This document shows positions 33,740 to 41,534 of a stretch of DNA of 64,000 bases, piece by piece. This DNA is from Caulobacter sp. S45 (GTDB lineage Bacteria; Pseudomonadota; Alphaproteobacteria; Caulobacterales; Caulobacteraceae). The notes beneath the pieces were generated by a model. It worked only from the letters and a program-made list of their open reading frames with translations, searched no databases and was not told the DNA's origin. The number at the start of each line of letters is the position of its first letter. The stretch's first letter is position 1. Both the position numbers and the translations under genes were made by a program. The stretch covers positions 438,557 through 502,556 of the forward strand of contig NZ_LMUL01000014.1 in the NCBI RefSeq assembly GCF_009765965.1, read 5' to 3'.

Positions 33740-35719
33740 TCAAGGCTGATAGCCAACGCTCCTCCAGAGAGGAGCCGGGTCATACATCCGCCCGTTCGTG
33801 ACAACGCGGACAACCCTGCGCAGGTCGGAAAAATTAGCGAGCGGATCACCTTCGACCAAGATCAGGTCGGCGCGCTTTCCGGGCTCTATCGTGCCCACCT
33901 CGTGCTCCACACCCATCGCCTCCGCCGCGCCTCGGGTTGCGATCCGGATCACCTCGGCCGGCGTGAGGCCGGCCTTCACATACAGTTCCAGCTCGCGATG
34001 CAGGCTATGGGCGGGCAAGGCCTTGTCCGTGCCCGCCACGATAGGCACACCCGCACGATAGAGCGCACGCAGCAGCGACGCCGTCTCCGGCGTGAGGCCC
34101 CATCGGGTTGTCCCAGGCGCGGACCCGGACGACCCGATCACCGAGGTGAGGCTATAGGGCGCCTTGGCGTAACCAGGCTCGAAGCTGGCGATGTCCACGT
34201 CGCGCGGCCGTCCCAGAAGTTCGCCCCAGGCCTGGGTGGGATCGATCACCGTGTGATGCGTCCGGAAGAACGCGATCTCCTCCTGCACGCCGGGCGAATC
34301 GATGCGTATCGGACGCGAGGGGTCGGCGGCCCGGGCGGCCTGGGTGATGGAGCCGAAGTGGTTGATCTGGTCCATGCCGGCCAGCACGCCCTGCTGCGCG
34401 GTCATGCCCAGCGGCACGTGCCCCGTGACGCTCATGCCCAAGCTGTGGGCCTCGGTGGCGATGGCGGCCAGCACATCGGGCTTGATGTAGTCGTAGACCT
34501 TCATCTGCACGAAGCCCGCGGCCTTGCACCGGCGCACCACCGCACGGCCCTGCTCCGGGGTTTCGGCCTGGACGATACCGAACGCTTTCGGGCCGCCGCC
34601 ATCGACCAGACAGCCCAACAGCAGATGCGGGCCCAATCCACGCCCCTGGTTGATGAGATCGCGCTCGGCGGTGACGAAATCGAACTCCCCGCCCAGATCG
34701 CGGGCCGTCGTCACGCCGGCGGCCAAATAGGCTGGCCCGTAGTCGACCTGGGCGAAATGGGCGTGCATCTCCCACAGGCCCGGAAGCAAGGTTGCGCCAG
34801 GAGCCTTGATGACCCGCGTTCCCGTGGGCAGGACGACCTGGGCGCTGGGACCGGCGGCGACGATCCGACCGCCATCGATCAATACTGTGGCGTCGACGAT
34901 CGGGTCGGCGTGAACCTCGTCGATCAGCCGCGCGGCCCGGATGGCGTAGCGCCTCTCCGCCACCGGTTTGACGCTCGCGGACAGCGCTTCCAGCGCCTTC
35001 AGGCGGTCGGCGTCGGCGCTATGGACGAGCTGTGGGAGAGCGGCCTCGTACTGGGCGCGGATCGCCTCGAGCGGCAGTCCGCCGGCATAGGTCGCCGCGG
35101 CGGCGATCCGGAGCCGATCATCCAGCCAGACCACCTCCTGTCCCCAGACGACGTTGCGGATCGAATAGCGGGTCAGCCGCACCGGGCCGCCGGCGGAGGC
35201 GACGGTGTCGTGTCCAGCTTCCTCGATCTCCACATCCGTGCCGGGCGCGGCGGCAGGAAGCTGGGCGAGATGAGCGGGCCGGCCGTGGCTCAGCCAGTAG
35301 CGCAGCAGCATCATCTGCACGGACAGGGGATTGTAGCCGCTCAGGGTGAAGTAACGCTCGGGCAAGGCGACCTGCCGGGTCACGTCGCCGTCCCGTACCG
35401 ACGCTCGGTTTGAGCCCGCGTCCACGACGACCGAGGCGTTTACGCTGAAAGGCCGATAGCTCTTGCCCTTCGAGGTGAACGCCACAGGCGTCAGATCGGA
35501 CCTCATCCGCAGTGTCGCGCTGAGGGGCACAGTCGAACCGCGCTCGGTGTAGCTGAAGTCGGCATGCAGGACCTGGCTACCGGCGGCGTCCCTTGTCAGC
35601 TCGTAGGTCTCCTCGCCGACGGGCCGTCGCAGGAAATGGATCACCAGCCTTCCCTGTTCCACGGACGACGAGGCAGGCAGGACCGACATGCCGAGCAGTG
35701 CGGCGGCGAGGATGATCAT
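33740..35719 (-). CDS. Secreted metal-dependent amidohydrolase with an N-terminal beta domain
   Basis: A 659-residue protein: signal peptide (about 1-19), an N-terminal beta-rich domain of roughly 230 residues (GRLVIHFLRRPVGEETYEL onward), then an amidohydrolase barrel from about 255. Metal ligands are visible: HAH at 319-321, Lys in QMKVYDYIK, His in TGHVPLG and NHFGS, and Asp in VAGTDKALP. The C-terminal GTIEPGKRADLILVEGDPL is standard for imidazolonepropionase/prolidase-like enzymes. It hydrolyses a C-N bond outside the cytosol; the substrate is unknown. The frame is open far upstream (36052), but the ATG at 35719 starts the signal peptide. The LysR gene ahead on the same strand may control it. 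Confidence 0.87.
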   Translation of the reverse strand: MIILAAALLGMSVLPASSSVEQGRLVIHFLRRPVGEETYELTRDAAGSQVLHADFSYTERGSTVPLSATLRMRSDLTPVAFTSKGKSYRPFSVNASVVVDAGSNRASVRDGDVTRQVALPERYFTLSGYNPLSVQMMLLRYWLSHGRPAHLAQLPAAAPGTDVEIEEAGHDTVASAGGPVRLTRYSIRNVVWGQEVVWLDDRLRIAAAATYAGGLPLEAIRAQYEAALPQLVHSADADRLKALEALSASVKPVAERRYAIRAARLIDEVHADPIVDATVLIDGGRIVAAGPSAQVVLPTGTRVIKAPGATLLPGLWEMHAHFAQVDYGPAYLAAGVTTARDLGGEFDFVTAERDLINQGRGLGPHLLLGCLVDGGGPKAFGIVQAETPEQGRAVVRRCKAAGFVQMKVYDYIKPDVLAAIATEAHSLGMSVTGHVPLGMTAQQGVLAGMDQINHFGSITQAARAADPSRPIRIDSPGVQEEIAFFRTHHTVIDPTQAWGELLGRPRDVDIASFEPGYAKAPYSLTSVIGSSGSAPGTTRWGLTPETASLLRALYRAGVPIVAGTDKALPAHSLHRELELYVKAGLTPAEVIRIATRGAAEAMGVEHEVGTIEPGKRADLILVEGDPLANFSDLRRVVRVVTNGRMYDPAPLWRSVGYQP

Positions 35720-35856
35720 GGCGGTCCGTCCAGCAAGATCGAGTGGGGTCGGACTATGTACGGCCCCTTCTCGGCTGGGTAGGTCCAACCGGAGCCCGAC
35801 AAGGCGGTACGCGCCCAGACATGAGATGCTCAAGGGCTGCAGGCGGCCTGATCGAC

Positions 35857-36786
35857 TCACCCCCGTCGTGCGCGTGGCGTTGCCGGCGGATCTGCAGCTC
35901 CTCTCTCGCGAATCAGATCGATCAGGGCGCGCAGGCCCGCGGGCACATGGCGGCGGCCAGGATAATAGAGGCAGATGCCGGGAAAGGGCGGCGTCCAGTC
36001 CTTCAGCAACTGTACCAAGCGCCCGGCGGCGACGTCGTCGGCCACGTCCCATTCGGACATGTAGGCGACGCCCAGCCCAGCCAGCGCCGCCTCGCGGATC
36101 AGCGTGGCCTCATCCAGGGTCAAGCGCCCGGTCACGTCGATCACCACCTCCTCCCCTTCGCGCTCGAACTCCCAACGATAGATGGCTCCCCCCGGCAGGC
36201 GCATGCGGATGCAATCATACCGGCCCAGGTCGTGCGGGGTTTCGGGCGGCGGCAGACCGGCCAGGTAGGTGGGCGCGGCGACCAGCACCAACCGCTCGCT
36301 CCGCCCCAAAGGGATGGCGATCATGTCGCCAGGCGCGTGCTCGGCGAGGCGGAAACCGGCGTCGAACCCGTCCTTGACGATATCGATCAGCCGTCCCTCG
36401 GTGACGATATCGACCGACATCTCGGGATAGCGACGCAGGTACTCGAAGACGATCGGCGACAAGATCCGCCGCGCCGCGCCGGCGGAGGTGTTGATGCGCA
36501 GGAGACCCGCAGGCGTTGCCCGATGGTTATTGACCGCCTCCGTCGCATTGCGGATGGCGGCAAGCGCGGGAGCCACGCCGGCCACGAACTGCTCGCCGGC
36601 CTCCGTCGGCGAAACGCTGCGAGTGGTGCGGTTGAACAGCCGCACGCCAAGCCTGCTCTCCAGACCAGCCACCATCTGGCTCAACGCCGTGGTCGACAAC
36701 CCGATCTCGGTCGCCGCCGCACGGAAACTCCGCCGATGAGCGATGGCGACGACCGCCTCCAGCTCGATTAGCCGGCCCTGCTGCAT
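35857..36786 (-). CDS. LysR-family transcriptional regulator
   Basis: A 309-residue LysR regulator. The HTH is at residues about 6-65 (VVAIAHRRSFRAAATEIGLS, ALSQMVAGLESRLGVRLFNRTTRS). The effector domain follows, with VQLLKDWTPPFPGICLYYPGRRH near the end, typical of the subgroup that faces aldo/keto reductase or SDR genes. A long inverted repeat at 36798-36824 lies 11 bases upstream of its start, in the divergent region shared with the aldo/keto reductase gene. It lies 137 bases upstream of the amidohydrolase, so it might also affect that gene. Confidence 0.92.
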   Translation of the reverse strand: MQQGRLIELEAVVAIAHRRSFRAAATEIGLSTTALSQMVAGLESRLGVRLFNRTTRSVSPTEAGEQFVAGVAPALAAIRNATEAVNNHRATPAGLLRINTSAGAARRILSPIVFEYLRRYPEMSVDIVTEGRLIDIVKDGFDAGFRLAEHAPGDMIAIPLGRSERLVLVAAPTYLAGLPPPETPHDLGRYDCIRMRLPGGAIYRWEFEREGEEVVIDVTGRLTLDEATLIREAALAGLGVAYMSEWDVADDVAAGRLVQLLKDWTPPFPGICLYYPGRRHVPAGLRALIDLIRERGAADPPATPRARRG

Positions 36787-36797
36787 TGTCCTACTTT

Positions 36798-36824
36798 CCG
36801 CATCATTCCTGTCGAATAATGCGG
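36798..36824. promoter_or_regulatory. LysR-type operator between LysR and aldo/keto reductase genes
   Basis: Inverted repeat with 11-base arms and one mismatch: CCGCATCATTC-N5-GAATAATGCGG. It contains a T-N11-A type interval as expected for LysR proteins and lies just ahead of the LysR start, fitting autoregulation plus activation of the divergent gene at 36993. Confidence 0.65.
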
Positions 36825-36992
36825 GCCATCGGGAAATTCCGCCAGCCTATCTATGCAACCTCATCGAGGAACTCGCCATGCCGATATCGGCGGCCTCTCT
36901 CCCAGGACTAGAAGGGCGATATCCACCCTTGCCGGAGGAAACTGGCCCTGCGCAGCTTTCGCGGCGGGCGCCCCAAACACAGGAGTACGAAC

Positions 36993-38024
36993 ATGTTCCT
37001 CTCCAACACGCTCCGCGACAAACGGATTCCACTCGCTTACGGCGCGGGCGCGATCCCAGCCATCGGCTTTGGAACCCTGATCCGTGACCCTGGGGCGGCC
37101 AAGCAGGCGATAAAGACCGCGTTGGAAGTCGGCTTCCGACATCTCGACAGTGCAGAACTCTATGGCACCGAAGACATCGCTGGGCACGCAATGCGAGAAG
37201 CATTCGAAGCCGGGACGGTGCGTCGCAAGGAGATGTTCGTCACCACGAAGCTCTGGAACAACAATCATCGCCCCGAGCGCGTCGGGCCGGCGCTTGAAGC
37301 GAGTCTCCACCGTCTGCAGCTCGACTATGTCGATTGCTACCTGATCCATACGCCGTTCGCCTTTCCACCCGGCGACGAACAGCATCCGAAGGACGAACAC
37401 GACCAGGTGATCTATGACACCGGGGTGACGCTGGTGGAGACTTGGCGCGCAATGGAGAGCCTCGTCGACGAGGGCGGATGCAGGACCATCGGTCTATCGG
37501 ACATCCGCCTGGATAAGCTTAAGGAGATCGTCGCGGTCGCGCGGATCAAGCCCGCCGTGGTGCAGGTCGAATCCCACCCATACCTCCCCGAATGGGAGTT
37601 GCTCGACTTTTGCCACGAGCAGGGAATTGTGCTGCAGGCGTTCGCGCCGCTAGGGCACGGGATGGAACCGCGCGTGACGGAAGACCCCGTGATCACGGCG
37701 ATCGCGCGGCGTGTCCACAAGACCCCGGCTCAGGTCGCCTTGGCCTGGGCGGTGCAGCGCGGGACCGCGCTGCTCACGACCTCGACCAATCCCGATCGCA
37801 TACGGGAGAATTTCGATATTTCCCCCCTCCCCGACGACGCCCTCCGGGAGATGCACGATAACATCGCGACGACCGTCAGGTTCAACGCCGTGGTGGAGAC
37901 CGGCGTGCCCGGATTTGTCCCCCCTCCCCGCGAGGCTTCGACGTCGCCCGACGATCGGCCCCCGTCCCCGCGGCAAGGAGGGGGAAGTCCTTCTCCCCAC
38001 CGCGGCGCCAACTCTGACCTCTGA
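36993..38024 (+). CDS. Aldo/keto reductase
   Basis: A 343-residue NADPH-dependent aldo/keto reductase. The catalytic tetrad is visible: Asp and Tyr in LDSAELYG (about 54-58), Lys in TTKLWNN (about 85) and His in LIHTPF (about 118). The last 35 residues (after GVPGFVPPP) are Pro/Ser/Gly/Arg-rich and exceed the usual family length of about 310; they look like a reading-through extension into formerly noncoding DNA. Divergent from a LysR gene and probably under its control. The substrate is unknown. Confidence 0.9.
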   Translation: MFLSNTLRDKRIPLAYGAGAIPAIGFGTLIRDPGAAKQAIKTALEVGFRHLDSAELYGTEDIAGHAMREAFEAGTVRRKEMFVTTKLWNNNHRPERVGPALEASLHRLQLDYVDCYLIHTPFAFPPGDEQHPKDEHDQVIYDTGVTLVETWRAMESLVDEGGCRTIGLSDIRLDKLKEIVAVARIKPAVVQVESHPYLPEWELLDFCHEQGIVLQAFAPLGHGMEPRVTEDPVITAIARRVHKTPAQVALAWAVQRGTALLTTSTNPDRIRENFDISPLPDDALREMHDNIATTVRFNAVVETGVPGFVPPPREASTSPDDRPPSPRQGGGSPSPHRGANSDL

Positions 38025-38107
38025 CCTGACCACGGTTCGTTTAGCGTCCGCCCGAACCCTCATGCGATCTACATCAGCGTTGATCTTGGTCTTCCGCGAT
38101 GGTGCAT

Positions 38108-38503
38108 TTAGAATGAAGTAATTTCGCTCATTCGCTCAACAAGATGAGCACGCGAGGGCCCAGGCTCGAACCGATCAGCAAAATACTGCGTCTCGTTCGC
38201 CACCAGCCCTTCCCGGAATTCCATGATGCTTACGACGTAAGATGGTTTGCCGTCATAGGTAAGTATGTATTCAGTGATCCAGAGATCGCCATCGCCGATA
38301 ATTCGCCGGACCGTAAAACGTTTCCTATTTGGCTGGACGGATCGGCTCTCTTGGATGTTGCGCCGTCCCCGAATCCGTTCGCCCGATTGCGGATAATCCA
38401 GCACAGCGTCCTCTCGGTAGATTCCATGCTCGACCTCGAAATCGCTAGCGTCCGAAGCATCCCAATGGCGCTTCAGCGCCAGCCGCACGGTCCGCTCATC
38501 CAT
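38108..38503 (-). CDS. SnoaL-like/NTF2-fold protein
   Basis: A 131-residue protein of the SnoaL-like superfamily. Features are the N-terminal helix ending in YREDAVLDYPQSGERIRGRRNIQ and a beta-sheet core with IIGDGDLWITEYILTYDGKPSYVVSIMEF, then DRFEPGPSRAHLV. Members bind small hydrophobic ligands or act as cyclases or isomerases; many are uncharacterised. The ATG at 38503 has AGGTGGGAG upstream; a GTG at 38512 is in frame. It converges with the aldo/keto reductase. Confidence 0.8.
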   Translation of the reverse strand: MDERTVRLALKRHWDASDASDFEVEHGIYREDAVLDYPQSGERIRGRRNIQESRSVQPNRKRFTVRRIIGDGDLWITEYILTYDGKPSYVVSIMEFREGLVANETQYFADRFEPGPSRAHLVERMSEITSF

Positions 38504-38648
38504 CTCTCCCACCTCTGCTTCCGATCGTCATTCCGGCACTACAGTCCACGAACCAGCAAAGCCACCGCGGCATGAAGAAAATTGCTTCGTCTGTGCTCCC
38601 GAGAGCGGCCTTATAACTTGGGACTGACAGAGCCTTCGTGAGCCCCCT

Positions 38649-39431
38649 TCAGCTAACCTTGACGATGCGATTGCGCCGGGCGGCCGGAATGGCGTCGTAT
38701 AGGAGCGCAGGCGAGATCCCCAGACGCTGACGCGCGGTTTCAACGGGTTCCGCCAGAACTATCCTGTAGTCCTCGCCAAGCAGCCATTCGGCCTTCCGAC
38801 CGCGTTGGTAACCCTCCCAGATCGCGGCGACATGTTCGCGACCGCCGCCAAGCTTTCTGACGTTCAAAGCGGCGCCTAGCGCAATCAACGCCCAGCCCAG
38901 ACCGCGCGTCTGGGCGAAGGAGAACGACACCAGGCAAGCCTCGCCGAGCCCATCGCGGCCGTAACCGCTCAGAATATGCCATAGATCGTGCACGTCGCGG
39001 ATGCGCCGCCCGAACCAAGCGTAGGGATGTCGGAGCTCAACCTTGCTGAGATCTAGACCCTTACGACTTTCCTGCGCCAACCCCTCGGCGGAAAGCCCCT
39101 CGGATATCCGCCACGCGAGATATTCCGCCCCGAGCGTGCCCGGCGGATAGATGACCATGGCGGCGTCGTCGTCGAGGTGGCGGATGAGTTCCTCGCGCTC
39201 GTAGGCCTGCCGACCGCCCTGCGCGGTCCGCAACAGGCGACGATAGCCTCGAGCCGTAGAGCGGCCATTCAGTGCGCGCATGATTTCGAACACCTGGGTG
39301 GTGTTCTCCTTGTCGCGGAGCAGCGCACGCAACGCCCGCAAGGCGCGCGGTAGGTCAAGCTTAGCGCTGGCGGGCTGGTAGATCGGGGTCGAAGATTGCA
39401 GGCTCTCCGCCGTCGTTGGAAAATCGCTCAT
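38649..39431 (-). CDS. coq4: COQ4-like protein
   Basis: A 260-residue protein with the COQ4 signature VHDLWHILSGYGRDGLGE, which contains the HDxxH-x(11)-E zinc site. In eukaryotes COQ4 supports assembly and a hydroxylation/decarboxylation step of ubiquinone synthesis; alphaproteobacterial homologues are common but poorly studied. The N-terminal part has PRALRALRALLRDKENTTQVFEIMRAL. I start it at ATG 39431; nine extra residues from an ATG at 39458 are possible. The gene stands alone on this strand. Confidence 0.88.
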   Translation of the reverse strand: MSDFPTTAESLQSSTPIYQPASAKLDLPRALRALRALLRDKENTTQVFEIMRALNGRSTARGYRRLLRTAQGGRQAYEREELIRHLDDDAAMVIYPPGTLGAEYLAWRISEGLSAEGLAQESRKGLDLSKVELRHPYAWFGRRIRDVHDLWHILSGYGRDGLGEACLVSFSFAQTRGLGWALIALGAALNVRKLGGGREHVAAIWEGYQRGRKAEWLLGEDYRIVLAEPVETARQRLGISPALLYDAIPAARRNRIVKVS

Positions 39432-39802
39432 TAAATGGCTCGCATAGGCCCAGCGCATATCCTGCCATCATCGAGCGGGTATTTGAAGATGTCATGCGGA
39501 CCCGTGAATATATGGCTCCGTCGACTGCATTAAAGCACGCGAATAATCCTAAGGTGCGCATGGATCAGACGATCAGCAATCGCCCTCGCGGCCCCGCCAC
39601 CCACACCCGGCGCAGCCCCTCCCCCGCCCCCTTTTTTCCCCTCAACGGGAACAAAAGGCTAAGCTCGGTATTTTGCGGCAGGGACTTGACGTATGCGTAA
39701 GAAGGACCGAGAGGTCAGTTAAGCCTGATCGCCGAACGAAATTTCGCGGTCAAAATAGAGTCGCACACACTCAAATAGCGACGCCGTGGGAGAGGATTTA
39801 GT
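39432..39802. other. Intergenic region between coq4 and fadL-like genes
   Basis: About 370 bases of divergent intergenic DNA with no gene seen. A CCCCC-TTTTTT-CCCC tract lies at about 39625-39645. It probably holds both promoters; no clear operator was found. Confidence 0.4.
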
Positions 39803-41113
39803 ATGACGTTGATGGGCGTACCCGTGCGTTCGTGTATGCTGCGCGGTGGAGTAGCTTTGACGGCGCTCATGATCGCCGGCCAAGCCCATGCAGCCGGGTT
39901 CTACCTCGAGGACCAATCAACCAAGGGATCGGGGCGGGCCTTCTCCGGCGAGGCGTCGGATTCGGGCTCGGAGTCGCTATTCTACAACCCATCGTCAATC
40001 GCCGGGATGACGGGACTCGAGTTTTCCAGCAGCGCGACGGCGATCCTTGCCGACGCCAAGGTCACAGACACCGGTTCGACGATCACTCGTCCCGGGCAGG
40101 CCGCCACATCGGTCGGCGGGGCGCCACGCGCCTACAATCCCGTCGAACCGGGGGTGATTCCGAGCAGCGCCATCGCCTATGGCCTGCCACATGGCTTCGC
40201 CATCGGGCTTTCAGTAACCTCCCCGTTCAGCTTCGCCACCAAGTACGACGCCGACAGCTTCGTGCGTTACGCCGCAGATAGCACACGGCTGACGACGATC
40301 GATGTCCAACCGACGATAGCCTGGCGCCCCGTCCGCTGGCTGGGTCTGGGCGCCGGCCCCGTGATCGAATACTCCAACGCCGTATTCAGCTCGGCCTCGC
40401 CACAGCTCACCCCTGGCCCGGACGGCTTCGAGTTCCTGCATGGCGATGGCTGGAACGCCGGTTATACGGTTGGCGCCCAGCTTCACCCAGATGATCGCGT
40501 GACGGTGGGGCTAAGCTATCGCTCCAAGATCGATCACACGCTGAATGGCGGCGTCCAAGTGACCGGGCTGACCGGCCTACTGGCGCTTGGCGGAGCCAAT
40601 CTCAATCAGGCCGCTCAGGCTAAGTTCACCACGCCATGGACCGCGACCTTCGGCGTCCGCTGGAAAGTGACCGACCGGCTTTCCCTGGAAGGTCAGGGCG
40701 TCCGGTTTGGTTGGAGCGAATTCAGCCAGATTCAGCTTCCTTCCCCCTTGAGCAATGTGATCGAGGGCTACCACGACACCACCAGCGGAGCCGTTGGTTT
40801 GGACTACGACGTCACCCCTCGCTGGACCATGCGAGCGGGGGTCCAATACGATCCGACCCCGACCCCGAACGTCGGCCGCGATGCACGTGTGCCTGATTCG
40901 AATCGCTATCTGTTCGCCATGGGCACCACGTACAAGGCGACCTCCCGGTTGAAGCTGGACGCAGCCATTTCATATGTGGACTTCCAGAAAAGCCACATCG
41001 ATCGCGACGCCACCGCTTATCCTGGCACGATCGCGGTCACTCCCATCTCCATCCAGGGCGACGTGGAAGCCAGTGCGGTCACCATGTCGCTGGGCTCGCG
41101 CTTCACTTTCTAA
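39803..41113 (+). CDS. fadL: FadL/OmpP1-type outer-membrane transporter
   Basis: A 436-residue outer-membrane barrel of the FadL family, which moves long-chain fatty acids or other hydrophobic compounds through a lateral opening. After a signal peptide (cleavage after AHA, near 30) the mature N-terminus is AGFYLEDQSTKGSGRAFSGEAS, the conserved hatch region, followed by SLFYNPSSIAGM. It ends with an aromatic residue (SRFTF). A GGGAGAGG ribosome site precedes the ATG. A strong hairpin follows the gene at 41134-41170. Confidence 0.92.
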   Translation: MTLMGVPVRSCMLRGGVALTALMIAGQAHAAGFYLEDQSTKGSGRAFSGEASDSGSESLFYNPSSIAGMTGLEFSSSATAILADAKVTDTGSTITRPGQAATSVGGAPRAYNPVEPGVIPSSAIAYGLPHGFAIGLSVTSPFSFATKYDADSFVRYAADSTRLTTIDVQPTIAWRPVRWLGLGAGPVIEYSNAVFSSASPQLTPGPDGFEFLHGDGWNAGYTVGAQLHPDDRVTVGLSYRSKIDHTLNGGVQVTGLTGLLALGGANLNQAAQAKFTTPWTATFGVRWKVTDRLSLEGQGVRFGWSEFSQIQLPSPLSNVIEGYHDTTSGAVGLDYDVTPRWTMRAGVQYDPTPTPNVGRDARVPDSNRYLFAMGTTYKATSRLKLDAAISYVDFQKSHIDRDATAYPGTIAVTPISIQGDVEASAVTMSLGSRFTF

Positions 41114-41133
41114 AGTCAGCTGAGGACGTCCGG

Positions 41134-41170
41134 TAGCTCATGTCACAGCCTCGCTGTCTAACATGAGCTA
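41134..41170. terminator. Two-part hairpin after fadL-like gene
   Basis: Outer perfect stem of ten bases (TAGCTCATGT 41134-41143, ACATGAGCTA 41161-41170) enclosing an inner ACAG-CCTCG-CTGT stem. It starts 20 bases after the fadL-like stop and 40 bases before the MerR start, so it may be a terminator without T-tract, or a structured leader for the MerR gene. Confidence 0.55.
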
Positions 41171-41210
41171 GTGCGGATCACCCCGAAGAGGCTGAAGGAC
41201 CGGCCGGACA

Positions 41211-41516
41211 GTGTCGCAGAAGCTCTACACCATATCGGAGTTGGCGTTCGATCTCGGCGTGAGCGCTCGAGCCATTCGCTATTGCGAGAGCAAAGGCCTA
41301 GTTTCGCCCAAGCGATTAGGCCCGGTGCGCGTATTCACGACCGAGGAACGCAAGCGTTTGCGGGTGATCCTGCGTATGAAGCGGCTCGGCTTTTCACTGA
41401 ATCGAATCAAAACGTTCCTAGACCAGCAAGCGGATCTCAATCGGGAGGACCACCTCAGCGGCGCCCTCTCGGCCGTCCGCAAATGCATCGCCAAGGAAAA
41501 GCACAACCGACTTTAA
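41211..41516 (+). CDS. Short MerR-family regulator
   Basis: A 101-residue protein with an N-terminal MerR winged HTH (YTISELAFDLGVSARAIRYCESKGLVSP) and a short dimerisation helix (LRMKRLGFSLNRIKTFLDQQ). The usual ligand-binding C-terminal domain is absent or minimal. Start is a GTG at 41211. Short MerR proteins next to lipid or branched-chain metabolism genes resemble LiuR-like regulators, but the match is weak. The following glycosyltransferase starts 18 bases later, perhaps by chance. Confidence 0.8.
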   Translation: MSQKLYTISELAFDLGVSARAIRYCESKGLVSPKRLGPVRVFTTEERKRLRVILRMKRLGFSLNRIKTFLDQQADLNREDHLSGALSAVRKCIAKEKHNRL

Positions 41517-41534
41517 GCTAAGGCGCCCATTCAA

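Noticed and set aside
33902-35413. 503-codon plus-strand open frame across the amidohydrolase
   Set aside because: No signature; the minus strand carries all metal ligands of an amidohydrolase.
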